Shown: positions 15,965 to 25,010, counted from the first letter of the stretch. The stretch is 64,000 nucleotides of DNA from Phycisphaeraceae bacterium (GCA_028284155.1 JANQSF010000018.1:1-64000); one strand, 5' to 3'. Notes: generated from the sequence alone by a model not told the origin. Numbers and translations: made by a program.

Positions 15965-16558
15965 ATGAGACACGATGTGAGTGGGTTGGCGATGCTGCTT
16001 GTTGCAATAGTGTTGGCTCAGCCGACCGAAGCGGTCACGTTCACCATCGACTTCTCGAACATGCCGGGGCCCGGCGTGCCGTTGCCCGCCTACACCGAAC
16101 AGGGCGTAACGTTCACGGCGACCAATGGCGACACTGTTCAGTCCCATGTGCTTGTGGGTCGGCTGGGCATCATCGGCACGACGAACTTTTTCACACCGTC
16201 GATCCGCGCCGACATCGCCGGCGGCGCGCAGGCCGTGTCGATCCTGATCGGCGACGCCGGTGCCGACGAAGACGCGATCTTTCTCAGCGCATTCGACAGC
16301 GGCGACGTATTGCTGGACACGGACTCTGGCCTGATCCCCGCGTTCTCGGACGAGTTCATGTCGTTGTCCGTCACCGCGCCGAACATTGCTTATGTCACGT
16401 TTGGCAATTCGACCACCAACTCCGACGTGATCACCGACGAGATCACGATTACACGTGGCGAGTCGGCGGCCGTTCCCGAACCGGCAACGGCCTCGATCAG
16501 CCTGCTGGCTGTCGCGGGTTGGATGTGCGCCGGACGACGCCTGCGGCGTCGGACGTGA
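15965..16558 (+). CDS. PEP-CTERM sorting-domain secreted protein
   Basis: 197 aa. A signal peptide (MLLVAIVLAQPTEA) leads a beta-rich domain. The C-terminus has the PEP-CTERM signal: VPEPA, a hydrophobic helix (ISLLAVAGWMCA) and an Arg-rich tail. Such proteins are exported and then processed by an exosortase, which is not encoded in this window. The open frame extends 128 codons upstream, but only the ATG at 15965 puts the signal peptide at the N-terminus. It is divergent from the ECF gene, a pairing that may mean the sigma factor controls it. Confidence 0.8.
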   Translation: MRHDVSGLAMLLVAIVLAQPTEAVTFTIDFSNMPGPGVPLPAYTEQGVTFTATNGDTVQSHVLVGRLGIIGTTNFFTPSIRADIAGGAQAVSILIGDAGADEDAIFLSAFDSGDVLLDTDSGLIPAFSDEFMSLSVTAPNIAYVTFGNSTTNSDVITDEITITRGESAAVPEPATASISLLAVAGWMCAGRRLRRRT

Positions 16559-16658
16559 TGCGGAACGGTCGCGATAGACCAGCCTGAATGAGTTGCTTCC
16601 GACGACGACCGTCGGCACGCCCCGCGGCAATGCGTTGCCCGGCGTGCGGGAGCATGCG

Positions 16659-16761
16659 TCGAACAAGCAGGTTTGATCAAGCCCTGGCGGGGTGACAGGA
16701 GTCCGCGCCTCGCTGGATCCTCGACAGGGCTTGATCAAACTTGTTTCACCGCTCCCCGAGG
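16659..16761. repeat. Foldback repeat, copy 1
   Basis: The left arm ends in TTTGATCAAGCCCTG (16672-16686) and the right arm is CAGGGCTTGATCAAA (16725-16739). The 71 bases from 16691 recur with a few changes at 19165-19235. The two copies are direct repeats flanking the SHD1-domain gene. Confidence 0.8.
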
Positions 16762-16768
16762 TCGTGCC

Positions 16769-19108
16769 GTGAAAGGGAACCTTCTCATCCTTGGCGTCGT
16801 GTGGATGTGTTTGTCGCTCTGCGGTCAACTCCACGCCCGAACGTGGACTTTCACCAACGGCCGAACACTCGAAGCCGAGTTTCACTCAGCCGACGGCGTG
16901 AAATTCACGATCGTGCGATCGGGCCGAAAGATCACGCTGCCCATCAGCAGGCTGTCCAAGTCTGACCAGGCCTTTGTGCGCGCGGCCGCAGCAGGGGGGA
17001 ACACGGCGGGCATCGGTACAGGGACGTCGGGCAACCCCGCCCAGCCGCCGCCGCCGCAACTCAAGATCGACACCAGTAAGCCGTGGGAGCCGGCGCGTCA
17101 GAACATCGAAGCGGCTATCGCCGCCGTGCCCACAAGGCCGGTCGAAGACGTGCTCGAACCGGTGCACACGATCCGCTTCGACGGTGAGAAAAACATGATC
17201 TGGGCGCCCAACCCCGACGGCAAGACGTGGGACGTGATCCCCGTCTACTTCCGCGGCTACGGCGGCGAGAGCACGCTGCCGATCATCGACCTGGGCAGCG
17301 GTCAGGTCAAGGTCAACAACTTTCCCAAGGGCATGGGTTGGCACCTTTGTCCAAACGTGCTTGCGCCGAACGGCAAGGTCTATATCTCGGCGATGAAGGG
17401 GCGTCGTGTTTCGATCTGCGTCTACGACCCCGCGAAGAACGAACTGAAACTCGACGCGGTGAGTGTTCCCGACCATGTGCGCGGCGAGACGCACCCGCTT
17501 GTCCGCGCGACCGACGGCATGCTCTTCGCCGGCGGCGGACACCCGTCGCAGGCGGCGTCGCTGATCATGATCGACCCGCGCACGAACGCGGTGACCGACT
17601 TCGGCGCATGCGGCCCCAGCCATCGGCCGCACAACGCTTACAACTATTTCATGGGCGCCGACGACACGCACGTCTACATCGCCAGCGGCAAGGTGCCGTG
17701 GTATCTCGTCGCGGTGGACCGCAGGACAAAGCAGTCCACCGTGTTGGCCAAGACCGCCAACAGCGGCGGGCTGATCAGCGTCTATCAGCAAGCGCACGGC
17801 GTGACAGCCAACGTCCGCGTCGGCGCGGGCCACAAGCGGCAGGACTACTGGTGCTATCGGGGCAAACTCATCCCACGCAGCCAGCCCTGCCCGTGGGACC
17901 AGCAAGCCAAGAGCTGGCAGGACGCGCTGCCGCCCAAGCCGCAGGTCTATACCGAACGCATCGTGCCGCCGCGGCGCGGTCAGCAAGCCGAACTCTGGGT
18001 CAAGCAAGCCGTGCGCGGTGTCAAGCCCGACCCCAAACACCCCGGCTGGTCACGCTTCGCTTACGACGTGCCGCTGTACCCCACGACCAGCGACCGCCTG
18101 GTCGAGTTGCCGGACGGTCGGCTGTTCGGCACGGCCGGCTCCTACGAGGGGCATTTCATCTTCGACCCGAAGACCGGCAAGTCGTCGTACATGGGCAAGA
18201 CGCGACTGAGTCACTACGCGACGGTCATCCACGACAACAAGGTTTGGCTCAGCGGATACCCGGCCTCGACGCTTTACATGTTCGACTGCGCCAAGCCTTG
18301 GAACGTCATGATGCGGGGCGAAGGCCCCGGCAAGGCGTTGACGCCGCACGAATCGCCCGACAGCAACCCGCGGCTGCTCGGCCGATTCGCCGAGTCTGGT
18401 TGTCACAAGATGTACGGCGCGGCGGCCGGCGCAAGCGGGCACCTCTACTTCGGCGGACGGTGGATGCGCACCGGCAGCCACGGCGGGTTCGGCTGGTGGG
18501 ACCCGGCGACCAACAAGGAGGCCGGTCTGTGGAAACCCTTCAGCCCACAACAGGTCACGCACGTGTGTTCAGCCGGCAACGGCAAACACATTGTCATCTC
18601 GACCAAGGCGGTCCGGGACACCGTGCTCAAGAAGCCGACGCCGACCGAGGGCAAGCTGTTTGTATTCGACGACGCAAGTAAACAGATCGTCCGCGAGATC
18701 ACCGTCGTCAAGAACGTGGCCGGCCCCGGGCCGATCGTCTGGGCAGGCGGCAACCGCGTCATCGGCTGGACCTACGACCCGGCCGATACCAACAAGAGCA
18801 TCCTGTACGGTGTCGATGTCGAGCAGGGGCAGGTCGTTTGGAAGGTGCAGGTGCCCTACAAGTTGCCTGTCCGGATCGGCTCGAACCAGGAGGAGGCTTG
18901 GGACTTTCGCATGGGTCCGGACGGCCGGATCTGGACGTTCATGGGACCGCGCAACCGCACACTCGTCCGCATCGATCCGCTGACGGCGGTCGTGCAGCCG
19001 GTCACGCAAGTCCCGCTGGGCGGGCGATTGGCCTTCAGCGGGCGGGACGTCTACCTGTCCAACACGACGCACATCCGTCGCATACGGGGCGTGTTGAAAA
19101 GCCGATAG
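16769..19108 (+). CDS. Secreted SHD1-domain protein with beta-propeller
   Basis: 779 aa. A GTG start gives the signal peptide LLILGVVWMCLSLCGQLHA, then an SHD1-type domain (RTWTFTNGRTLEAEF ... ITLPISRLSKSDQAFV) common in planctomycetes. A Pro/Gly linker with PAQPPPPQ follows, and then about 650 aa of repeated beta blades with motifs such as GKVYISAMKGRR, GRLFGTAGSYEGHF and GPDGRIWTFMG. This suggests a seven-bladed or larger propeller. No catalytic residues are recognised; a role in surface binding or polysaccharide use is a guess. The longer frame from 16673 reads through a repeat and is rejected as start. Confidence 0.75.
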   Translation: MKGNLLILGVVWMCLSLCGQLHARTWTFTNGRTLEAEFHSADGVKFTIVRSGRKITLPISRLSKSDQAFVRAAAAGGNTAGIGTGTSGNPAQPPPPQLKIDTSKPWEPARQNIEAAIAAVPTRPVEDVLEPVHTIRFDGEKNMIWAPNPDGKTWDVIPVYFRGYGGESTLPIIDLGSGQVKVNNFPKGMGWHLCPNVLAPNGKVYISAMKGRRVSICVYDPAKNELKLDAVSVPDHVRGETHPLVRATDGMLFAGGGHPSQAASLIMIDPRTNAVTDFGACGPSHRPHNAYNYFMGADDTHVYIASGKVPWYLVAVDRRTKQSTVLAKTANSGGLISVYQQAHGVTANVRVGAGHKRQDYWCYRGKLIPRSQPCPWDQQAKSWQDALPPKPQVYTERIVPPRRGQQAELWVKQAVRGVKPDPKHPGWSRFAYDVPLYPTTSDRLVELPDGRLFGTAGSYEGHFIFDPKTGKSSYMGKTRLSHYATVIHDNKVWLSGYPASTLYMFDCAKPWNVMMRGEGPGKALTPHESPDSNPRLLGRFAESGCHKMYGAAAGASGHLYFGGRWMRTGSHGGFGWWDPATNKEAGLWKPFSPQQVTHVCSAGNGKHIVISTKAVRDTVLKKPTPTEGKLFVFDDASKQIVREITVVKNVAGPGPIVWAGGNRVIGWTYDPADTNKSILYGVDVEQGQVVWKVQVPYKLPVRIGSNQEEAWDFRMGPDGRIWTFMGPRNRTLVRIDPLTAVVQPVTQVPLGGRLAFSGRDVYLSNTTHIRRIRGVLKSR

Positions 19109-19164
19109 CGACACCAATCAACGTGAGGCGTTGTCATCTCGCGATCGGTCACGTCGATCCGTCC

Positions 19165-19235
19165 GGTGACAGGAGTCCGCGCCTCGCTGGATCCTCGACA
19201 GGGCTTGATCAAGCCTGTTTCACCGCTGCGCGAGG
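19165..19235. repeat. Foldback repeat, copy 2
   Basis: Near-copy of 16691-16761, starting GGTGACAGGAGTCCGCGCCT and differing mainly at AGCCTG versus AACTTG and at the far end. It lacks the left arm of copy 1. It lies 56 bases past the SHD1 gene stop. Confidence 0.8.
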
Positions 19236-19413
19236 CCTCTAATCCGCAGGGTTGACCGGGCCTGTCTTGCTTTCTGCGCTATAAAAACATTGCGTCTCGA
19301 GTAACGATTTGATAGACTCGGGCGTCGCCCGACCGCCGTTCGGCTGGCGGCGACCGTCGGTGTTGGCATGCATCGGCCGAGCCTTGAGCACGCGAACCGG
19401 ATCGAGAAGGAAT

Positions 19414-20142
19414 ATGAAACAGACCATCCCAGTCATCGTGGTATGTCTCTGCCTGTCGCACACGACGCAGGCCGTGACCTCCAATCTCGGTAACACGTCG
19501 TCCGGTTTGACGAACGGCCAGATGCCGACGATTCTCGACCTCATCGCCGTGCAGGGCGGTCAGCCCGCGCCGTTTGATCAGGGTTACGGTGTCGAGCCGT
19601 TGTCCAACAGCAACTTCTCGCAGAGTTGGACGCACAACTTCGTGATTCCCGCCGGTCACAACATCACGTCCGCGACGATCCAACTCGGCCTGTTCGATCA
19701 CGACTCGGCCTCGCCCGGGTCGCAGGTCGGGCAGTTCACCATCGACGGCGTGGACCTGTCGTCCGCGCTGGACACACAGTTCGAGTCGTTCGGCGGCGCG
19801 AGTTCCGAATACAACGAATACACCGTCGCGTTGTCGGCCCCCGCGCTGGCGATGTTGATCGACGGGTCGGCGACCGTTCAACTGGATTTGGCCGGCCCGG
19901 TGCAGACGCCCGTCCTGTTCCCGCCGCCCGACTTCGTCACCGAGCCGTCGAACGGCGCCCACATCATCTTTTCGACGCTGGACATCCTGACCGAATCCAC
20001 CACGCCCACACCCACTCCGACACCGACGCCCACACCGACACCCACGCCGGGCAACGCGGGCATCCCGGAGCCCATGTCCGCGACACTCGCCACGCTGGGC
20101 TTGGCGACGCTTCTGTGCCGACGCCGTCGGGACGAGTGTTGA
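19414..20142 (+). CDS. PEP-CTERM secreted protein with Thr-Pro linker
   Basis: 242 aa. The signal peptide is MKQTIPVIVVCLCLSHTTQA. The mature beta-sandwich-like domain has NFVIPAGHNITSATIQLGLF, a form seen in choice-of-anchor PEP-CTERM proteins. A run of nine Thr-Pro pairs then leads to IPEPMSATLATLGLATLL and the Arg cluster RRRR, the PEP-CTERM sorting signal. The Thr-Pro run is encoded by a short tandem repeat (ACACC/ACGCC units, about 19998-20050), which may vary in length. It is exported and probably anchored or released by an exosortase elsewhere. Confidence 0.8.
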   Translation: MKQTIPVIVVCLCLSHTTQAVTSNLGNTSSGLTNGQMPTILDLIAVQGGQPAPFDQGYGVEPLSNSNFSQSWTHNFVIPAGHNITSATIQLGLFDHDSASPGSQVGQFTIDGVDLSSALDTQFESFGGASSEYNEYTVALSAPALAMLIDGSATVQLDLAGPVQTPVLFPPPDFVTEPSNGAHIIFSTLDILTESTTPTPTPTPTPTPTPTPGNAGIPEPMSATLATLGLATLLCRRRRDEC

Positions 20143-20189
20143 GATCATCGTTCCCGGGTGTGGTCGAGTTTCTGTGTTTCCAATCCGTC

Positions 20190-20251
20190 GGGTGGGCACC
20201 GCCCACCCATCGGACCACCAACGACGAACGTGGTGGGCAGTGCCCACCCTA
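20190..20251. repeat. Paired GTGGGC palindromes
   Basis: GGGTGGGCACCGCCCACCC at 20190-20208 and GGTGGGCAGTGCCCACCC at 20232-20249. Each is a near-perfect palindrome, and together they form a foldback. The second copy runs into the end of the Sel1 gene. It is related in style to 44951-45066. Confidence 0.65.
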
Positions 20252-22219
20252 CTTGTCCTTTTGCTCGACAATCTTCATTAGACGGAGTTCATGACCAGCC
20301 GCGACGTACTCAAGATAGGCTTCTGCTTTCGTCGCCAGACACTGTTCAAAGTGGGCTTTGGCGGCGTCGCGCTTGCCGCGAAACAGTTCCGTCAGGGCAA
20401 TATAGAAGTGGGCTTCGCAGAGTCGTCCCGGCCTCGCGTTGTCGTCCGCGCTTTTGGCGTCTGTCAGTATTTTCGCGGCGTCGCGCCGACCGCCGACAAG
20501 TTCGACCAATTGGAGAGACCAAGTTCTCTGATTCGGTTTCTTCAGATGTTCAGCGATGAGCCGTACAGAATCGGCATGGCGGCCCATTCGATTCAGGTCA
20601 GACCACAACAGCAAGACACCGAAGTCGTCGCCATTGGCCGCATGAGCACGTCGGCTCCACTCTAGTGCGGAACTGACGTCGCGATCGACACCCTGTCCGT
20701 AGCGGTACTTCGCAGCCATCTGTAACATGCCATAGTAGCTTCCCGACTCAGCCGACCTCTTCATCCAGCGCAGGTGTTCGGCATCGCTCTGCCTGACACC
20801 GCGACCGGCCGCATACATCTCGGCGAGGCGATACATGGCTTCATTTACACCGGCCTCCGCTGCTTTTCCGTACCAATAAACAGCTTTCTCATCATCTTGC
20901 TCGCCCCCACGGCCCAGCGCGTGCATCACGCCGAGATAGTACATGCTTTGTGGAACACCCTCATCCGCGGCTTTACTCAGCCAGCGCACGGCTAACCGGT
21001 CGTCCTGCTTGACGCCCCGGCCGCTCGCGTACATCGTTCCAAGGGAGTAGGCCCCATACGCATCACCAGCTTCGGCGGCTTTCTGGAACCAGGTTGCCGC
21101 CTGTGTCGCGTCCACTGCAACGCCGCGGCCCGTGTCGTAACATTGGCCGACATTGTACATCGCCGCGACGTGTCCACGTTCCGCCGCTTTCTTGAACCAT
21201 CGCAACGCGCGAACGTCGTCTTCTTTCACTCCCAAACCATCAGCGTATGCATTACCCAATCGATGCATAGCGTCGGTGTGTCCTGCCTCTGCCGCCTTGA
21301 GAAACCAGCTAGCCGCCATGGCCCGGTCCTTTTGCACGCCTCGGCCACGTTCGTAGGCACGCGCCAGTGAGAACATGGCGTTGCGATCCCCTCTCTCTGC
21401 CGCCTTCTTAGCCTTGGCCACTTCCTTGCGCTCGTCCTCCAGTACTTCCAGAATGAAGTCCAACCCTATTTGCGCTGTGGGATGGCCCGCCTCGATCGCC
21501 TTACGAAACCAGTGAATCGAGAGGTCGTGATCCTTGCCATCTAACAAGTAGCTGCCGCTATAGTGGTCGCCCAATGCATTCATCGCGTCGCTCTGACCCA
21601 GCTTTGCGGCCTTGTGGAGCCAATTAAGTCCTGTCGGAGTGTCTTGCTCGACTCCATCGCCACTCTTGTAAGCGGCGCCCAGGTAGTACATCGCGTTGCG
21701 ATCGCCAGCTTCGGCCGCCTTACGGAACCAGATAGCTGCTTGAGTCAAATCCTTGGGAATGAGCCGGCCACGACGGTACATCAGCCCAAGATTGACTGTC
21801 GCGTTGCGGTGCCCAGCCTCCGCAGCTTTGAGTCTCAACCGCAGGGCCTCTTGGGGGTCACGTTCAACGCCAAGGCCGAAGGAATACGCCAGTGCCAACA
21901 GATTCATTGCGTCTAAGTTGTTCTTGTCGGCTGCCTTCTTTAACCACCGCACGGATGCTTCAAAATCCTTGTCAACGCCCTCGCCATACAGGTAGGCTGC
22001 CCCGAGCTGATACATGGCCGCGACGTGCCCAGTCTCGGCCGAATGGCGAAATGCAGCGACGGCGTCACGATACGACTTTTGCTCTTTCAGCTTGAGGCCT
22101 GCCTCGTATAGCGCCTTCGGGTCGTCGGCCGCTTGTGCCGGCTGTAAGCCCAAACACAAAAGGATCAGTGCAAGACCTGCCCACAATGCTGCTGCGCTAG
22201 GTGCGAGACGTTGGCACAT
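20249..22219 (-). CDS. Exported Sel1-repeat protein
   Basis: 656 aa. A signal peptide (LWAGLALILLCLGLQPAQA) is followed by about twelve Sel1-like repeats of ~36 aa, with units such as AMYQLGAAYLYGEGVDKDFE and AMYYLGAAYKSGDGVEQD. A helical C-terminal section without clear repeats follows. Sel1 arrays are solenoid scaffolds for protein-protein contacts, here in the periplasm or outside. Partners are unknown. The gene is less GC-rich than its neighbours. It is likely monocistronic. Confidence 0.85.
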   Translation of the reverse strand: MCQRLAPSAAALWAGLALILLCLGLQPAQAADDPKALYEAGLKLKEQKSYRDAVAAFRHSAETGHVAAMYQLGAAYLYGEGVDKDFEASVRWLKKAADKNNLDAMNLLALAYSFGLGVERDPQEALRLRLKAAEAGHRNATVNLGLMYRRGRLIPKDLTQAAIWFRKAAEAGDRNAMYYLGAAYKSGDGVEQDTPTGLNWLHKAAKLGQSDAMNALGDHYSGSYLLDGKDHDLSIHWFRKAIEAGHPTAQIGLDFILEVLEDERKEVAKAKKAAERGDRNAMFSLARAYERGRGVQKDRAMAASWFLKAAEAGHTDAMHRLGNAYADGLGVKEDDVRALRWFKKAAERGHVAAMYNVGQCYDTGRGVAVDATQAATWFQKAAEAGDAYGAYSLGTMYASGRGVKQDDRLAVRWLSKAADEGVPQSMYYLGVMHALGRGGEQDDEKAVYWYGKAAEAGVNEAMYRLAEMYAAGRGVRQSDAEHLRWMKRSAESGSYYGMLQMAAKYRYGQGVDRDVSSALEWSRRAHAANGDDFGVLLLWSDLNRMGRHADSVRLIAEHLKKPNQRTWSLQLVELVGGRRDAAKILTDAKSADDNARPGRLCEAHFYIALTELFRGKRDAAKAHFEQCLATKAEAYLEYVAAGHELRLMKIVEQKDK

Positions 22220-22306
22220 GGTTGAGCTCGATGATTGGATCGGGATTGCCTTGTTCTGAACCGGGACGTGACTGTCTGGAACAGCGTTACCCCGACGGTT
22301 AACCTA

Positions 22307-22507
22307 TTAGATTCTTCGAAAAACAGTGTCGATCACCAGAAAGAAGAAGACGGTCAGTGGGAAGCCTGTGAAAAACCACGGCACGAGAATCAAAAACCAG
22401 TAGTACGAGTCGTAGCCCGGGCTGTAAAAGATCGCGAATGCGAACCCGAAGCCGAGAACGATTGACACCGCAAGTCGTGTAAAGGGGCCTTTGTCGGACT
22501 CGTCCAT
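22307..22507 (-). CDS. Small two-helix membrane protein
   Basis: 66 aa. Two hydrophobic segments (LAVSIVLGFGFAFAIFY and FLILVPWFFTGFPLTVFFFL) flank a polar YSPGYDSYYW loop. I do not recognise the family. The gene is rather AT-rich for this region. It is separated from the Sel1 gene by about 90 bases on the same strand. Confidence 0.55.
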   Translation of the reverse strand: MDESDKGPFTRLAVSIVLGFGFAFAIFYSPGYDSYYWFLILVPWFFTGFPLTVFFFLVIDTVFRRI

Positions 22508-22919
22508 ACGTTGTGCTCGAATGGCTATTGGTCGTCCGAGTAGTCTATGGGGACACGGCCTGCGCTTCGCTTGATCGTGCCACCCTGACTTGACTTGATC
22601 ACTTCCGTGCGCAATCTCCCGGCCTTTCGCCCCTTGGTGTGAGGTTGCTTATTCAACATCTCGAACCTGACAGGCCCGTGGCGGGGTGGGCTGTGGTGGT
22701 GTTGTGGGCGTGGCGGGGTCTGACACATCGGGTGGCGGGCCTGACACGACATCATCGATGGCGGGCTGTGGCGCGGGTTTGGGCTGTCGGGGTGACATTG
22801 GCTGCGTGTTGCGTAACTGTTGGTGGGCAGGGGTTTATGTCGGAATTGGCAAAAACAGGGGGGACAGGGAACGGGGGTTGGGTGTCAGGGTGGGGCGGTG
22901 GGTTGTGCGGGGCGCGCAC

Positions 22920-22952
22920 AAAACGACCCGCGGTTTGGGGCGCGGGTCGTTT
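22920..22952 (-). terminator. Probable terminator of the Gfo/Idh gene
   Basis: Perfect 11-bp arms AAACGACCCGC and GCGGGTCGTTT around a 10-base loop. On the minus strand the stem ends in TTTT. It lies about 190 bases downstream of the oxidoreductase stop. Confidence 0.6.
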
Positions 22953-22989
22953 GGGGAGTGAAAAAGTTGTGGGGGTTGAACCTGGACGG

Positions 22990-23063
22990 GTGCCACTGGC
23001 GGCTTGTCCGCCAGTGCCTTTACCGGAGGTCGATCACACTGGCGGGCAAGCCGCCAGTGGCAC
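22990..23063. repeat. Foldback element with GTGCCACTGGCGG arms
   Basis: The left arm (22990-23016) and right arm (23037-23063) are 27 bases each and match as inverted repeats at 26 positions. Each arm is itself partly palindromic. This would form a cruciform-like hairpin. Confidence 0.85.
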
Positions 23064-23139
23064 ACTCATGCAACGATGCGGGCAGGCCGCTAGGCCGCGA
23101 GCGGCCTTGGCAGACAGGAATGTCTGCCCCACTCCGTTG

Positions 23140-24573
23140 TCACACCTTCGACGCGCCGACGAGTTCGTAGCCCTTGCGGTAGGCCTTCTTGACGTAGCTG
23201 TTGGCCTTTTTGGAATTGGGGCTCTTCATGGCGGGGCCGTCCCACTTGATCGTTTGGCCGGGCACGCGCATGGCGAGGTTGCCCAGGAGGATGATCTCGG
23301 TGAAGTAGGCGGCGTACTCGAAGTTGCTCATCGCCAGGCTGGGCTTGTTGGCCTTGATGGCGTTGATCCACTCGTTGGTCTGGTTCTGGTCGAAGTTGCC
23401 GCCGCTGTTGCGCGGGAGCCAGGGTGCGGGCTTCTTGTAGTCGGCGAAGTCGTCCTTCGGCAGCAGCTCGAAGCTGTTGGCGTAGTCGCCGGGCGAGTAG
23501 AGGTAGCCCTTCGTGCCGACGAACAGCGAGCCGGAGCCGGCCGGGTTGTTCTTGCCCGCCTGCTTGAGGATGTCGGCGTACTTGCGGACGTCGCGGGGCA
23601 GGCCGGTGCGTGTGCCGTCGTACCACGTGAGCTTGACCGGCGCGAGCTTGGTGCCGGTGCGGACGACGGTGCGCGCGGGGAAGTCGAAGTTGATGACGCT
23701 CCACTCGGGCGGGCTTATCGGGTAGACCTTGGGGACCTTGGCGGTCATCGAAGTCGGGTACTGGAGTTCGAGTGCCCAGAAGGGCAGGTTCATGGTGTGG
23801 CAGGCCATGTCGCCGAGCGCGCCGGTGCCGAAGTCCCACAGGCCGCGCCAATGGAAGTGGCGGTAGGCTTTGTTGTACGGCCGGTCGCTGGCCGGGCCGA
23901 GCCAGAGGTCGAAGTTGAAGCCGTTGGGGATCGGGGCGCCCTTGCCCTTCTCGAACTCGTCCATCATCTTCTGGCCTTGCGACCAGACGGGTCGGTTGGA
24001 CCAGACGTGGACCTCCTTGACCTCGCCGATGCCGCCGGACTGGATGACCTCGACGCCGGTGCGCAGCGACGAGAGCGACGTGCCCTGGTTGCCCATCTGG
24101 GTGCAGACGCCCTTGTCTTTGGCGAGCTGACGGAGGACACGGGCTTCGTGCACGGTGTGCGTCAGCGGCTTCTGCACGTAGACGTGCTTGCCGATCGAGA
24201 TGGCGCGCGACGCGGCGGCGGCGTGGGAGTGGTCGGGCGTGGAGATGGTCACGGCGTCGATCTTCGGGCCAAGCTCTTCGAACATCTCGCGGTAGTCGGC
24301 GAAGACGTGGGCTTCGCCGGCCTTCTTGCCGCGGACCTTGTTGGCCAGGTTGTTGGCTCGACCGGCGTCGATGTCGCAGGCGCCGACGACCTGTTGGCCG
24401 GCGTTGACGCACTTCATGATGTCGCTGTCGCCCTTGCCGCCGCAGCCGACGCCGGCGACCTGGATCTTATCGTTCGCGCCGAGGACGTTGCTGGCGTTGA
24501 TGTAGGGGATGGCCAGCGCGCCGGAGGCGGCGACGCCCTGCATGAAGGTTCGGCGGGTGAAGCGATTGCTCAT
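23140..24573 (-). CDS. Tat-exported Gfo/Idh/MocA family oxidoreductase
   Basis: 477 aa. The N-terminus carries a twin-arginine signal, RFTRRTFMQGVAASGALAIP. The Rossmann segment follows (VAGVGCGGKGDSD), then the family DHSH block (VTISTPDHSHAAAA) and the EKP-equivalent VQKPLTHT. The C-terminal part has the WHWRGLWDFGTGALGDMACH block typical of the large PVC oxidoreductase group. It should bind NAD(P) and act on a sugar or inositol-like substrate outside the cytoplasm. Substrate unknown. Divergent from the ThuA gene. Confidence 0.85.
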   Translation of the reverse strand: MSNRFTRRTFMQGVAASGALAIPYINASNVLGANDKIQVAGVGCGGKGDSDIMKCVNAGQQVVGACDIDAGRANNLANKVRGKKAGEAHVFADYREMFEELGPKIDAVTISTPDHSHAAAASRAISIGKHVYVQKPLTHTVHEARVLRQLAKDKGVCTQMGNQGTSLSSLRTGVEVIQSGGIGEVKEVHVWSNRPVWSQGQKMMDEFEKGKGAPIPNGFNFDLWLGPASDRPYNKAYRHFHWRGLWDFGTGALGDMACHTMNLPFWALELQYPTSMTAKVPKVYPISPPEWSVINFDFPARTVVRTGTKLAPVKLTWYDGTRTGLPRDVRKYADILKQAGKNNPAGSGSLFVGTKGYLYSPGDYANSFELLPKDDFADYKKPAPWLPRNSGGNFDQNQTNEWINAIKANKPSLAMSNFEYAAYFTEIILLGNLAMRVPGQTIKWDGPAMKSPNSKKANSYVKKAYRKGYELVGASKV

Positions 24574-24726
24574 GGATCAGTCCCTCAGGTGGAGTGTTGG
24601 TATGGGTGGTGTCGCTGGACGAGTCCTGGAGGCGGCCCCGCGCGGGGCGGAAAGGACCATAATAAGGAGGCGGTGGGTTGGGAACAAGGGGGAGGCGATC
24701 GGGTTGCGGCCTTGGATGCTCAGTTT

Positions 24727-24797
24727 TCGTGCCACGGCCGTGTCGGCCGTGTGGTCGATCAAAGGTGTTCCGCACGGCCGACACGGCCGTGGCACGA
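24727..24797. repeat. Perfect 25-bp inverted repeat with GTGCCACGGCCG arms
   Basis: Arms at 24727-24751 and 24773-24797 are exact reverse complements, with a 21-base loop. The TCGTGCCACGG end resembles the GTGCCAC ends of the elements at 22990 and 48176. Confidence 0.9.
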
Positions 24798-24824
24798 GAC
24801 AAAGCGCCACATGGCGATCCGGGG

Positions 24825-24853
24825 GATCCGGGTCTGCGGACAGACCCGGCTTG
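24825..24853. repeat. Small hairpin repeat, copy 2
   Basis: GATCCGGGT, a ten-base loop, then ACCCGGCTTG. A sister copy with a different loop is at 9630-9658. Confidence 0.6.
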
Positions 24854-25010
24854 TTCGGCACTTGTGTCTCCATATCTACTCGGGTCGACGCGGCGACTGC
24901 AAAACATGCCGACGGACCGGGCGGGGACCGTGCGTTATCATGGTCCGAACCGCCCGCACGCGACCCGGCGTAGGGCTGAACAACGGTCCAATCCAACCAA
25001 GGAGCATCCA

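Larger units (their letters stand above)
22508..23139. other. Intergenic region rich in G/T tracts and foldbacks
   Basis: About 630 bases with no convincing gene. From 22680 to 22920 the plus strand is strongly G- and T-rich (GGTGTTGTGGGCGTGG-like). A terminator-like hairpin follows at 22921-22952 and a strong foldback at 22990-23063. Another palindrome, GGCAGACAGGAATGTCTGCC, is at 23108-23127. Confidence 0.6.
24574..25010. other. Divergent intergenic region with foldback elements
   Basis: 437 bases between the oxidoreductase and ThuA genes. It holds the perfect foldback at 24727-24797, the hairpin unit at 24825-24853, and the ThuA ribosome site AAGGAG at 24999-25004. No gene is supported. 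Confidence 0.6.

Noticed and set aside
17227..18681. A second frame within the SHD1-propeller gene
   Set aside because: It is Arg-rich, lacks domains and is fully inside a gene with a signal peptide and repeated blades.
19998..20050. Tandem units that could be taken for a CRISPR-like array
   Set aside because: They are short, without spacers, in frame and encode Thr-Pro pairs.
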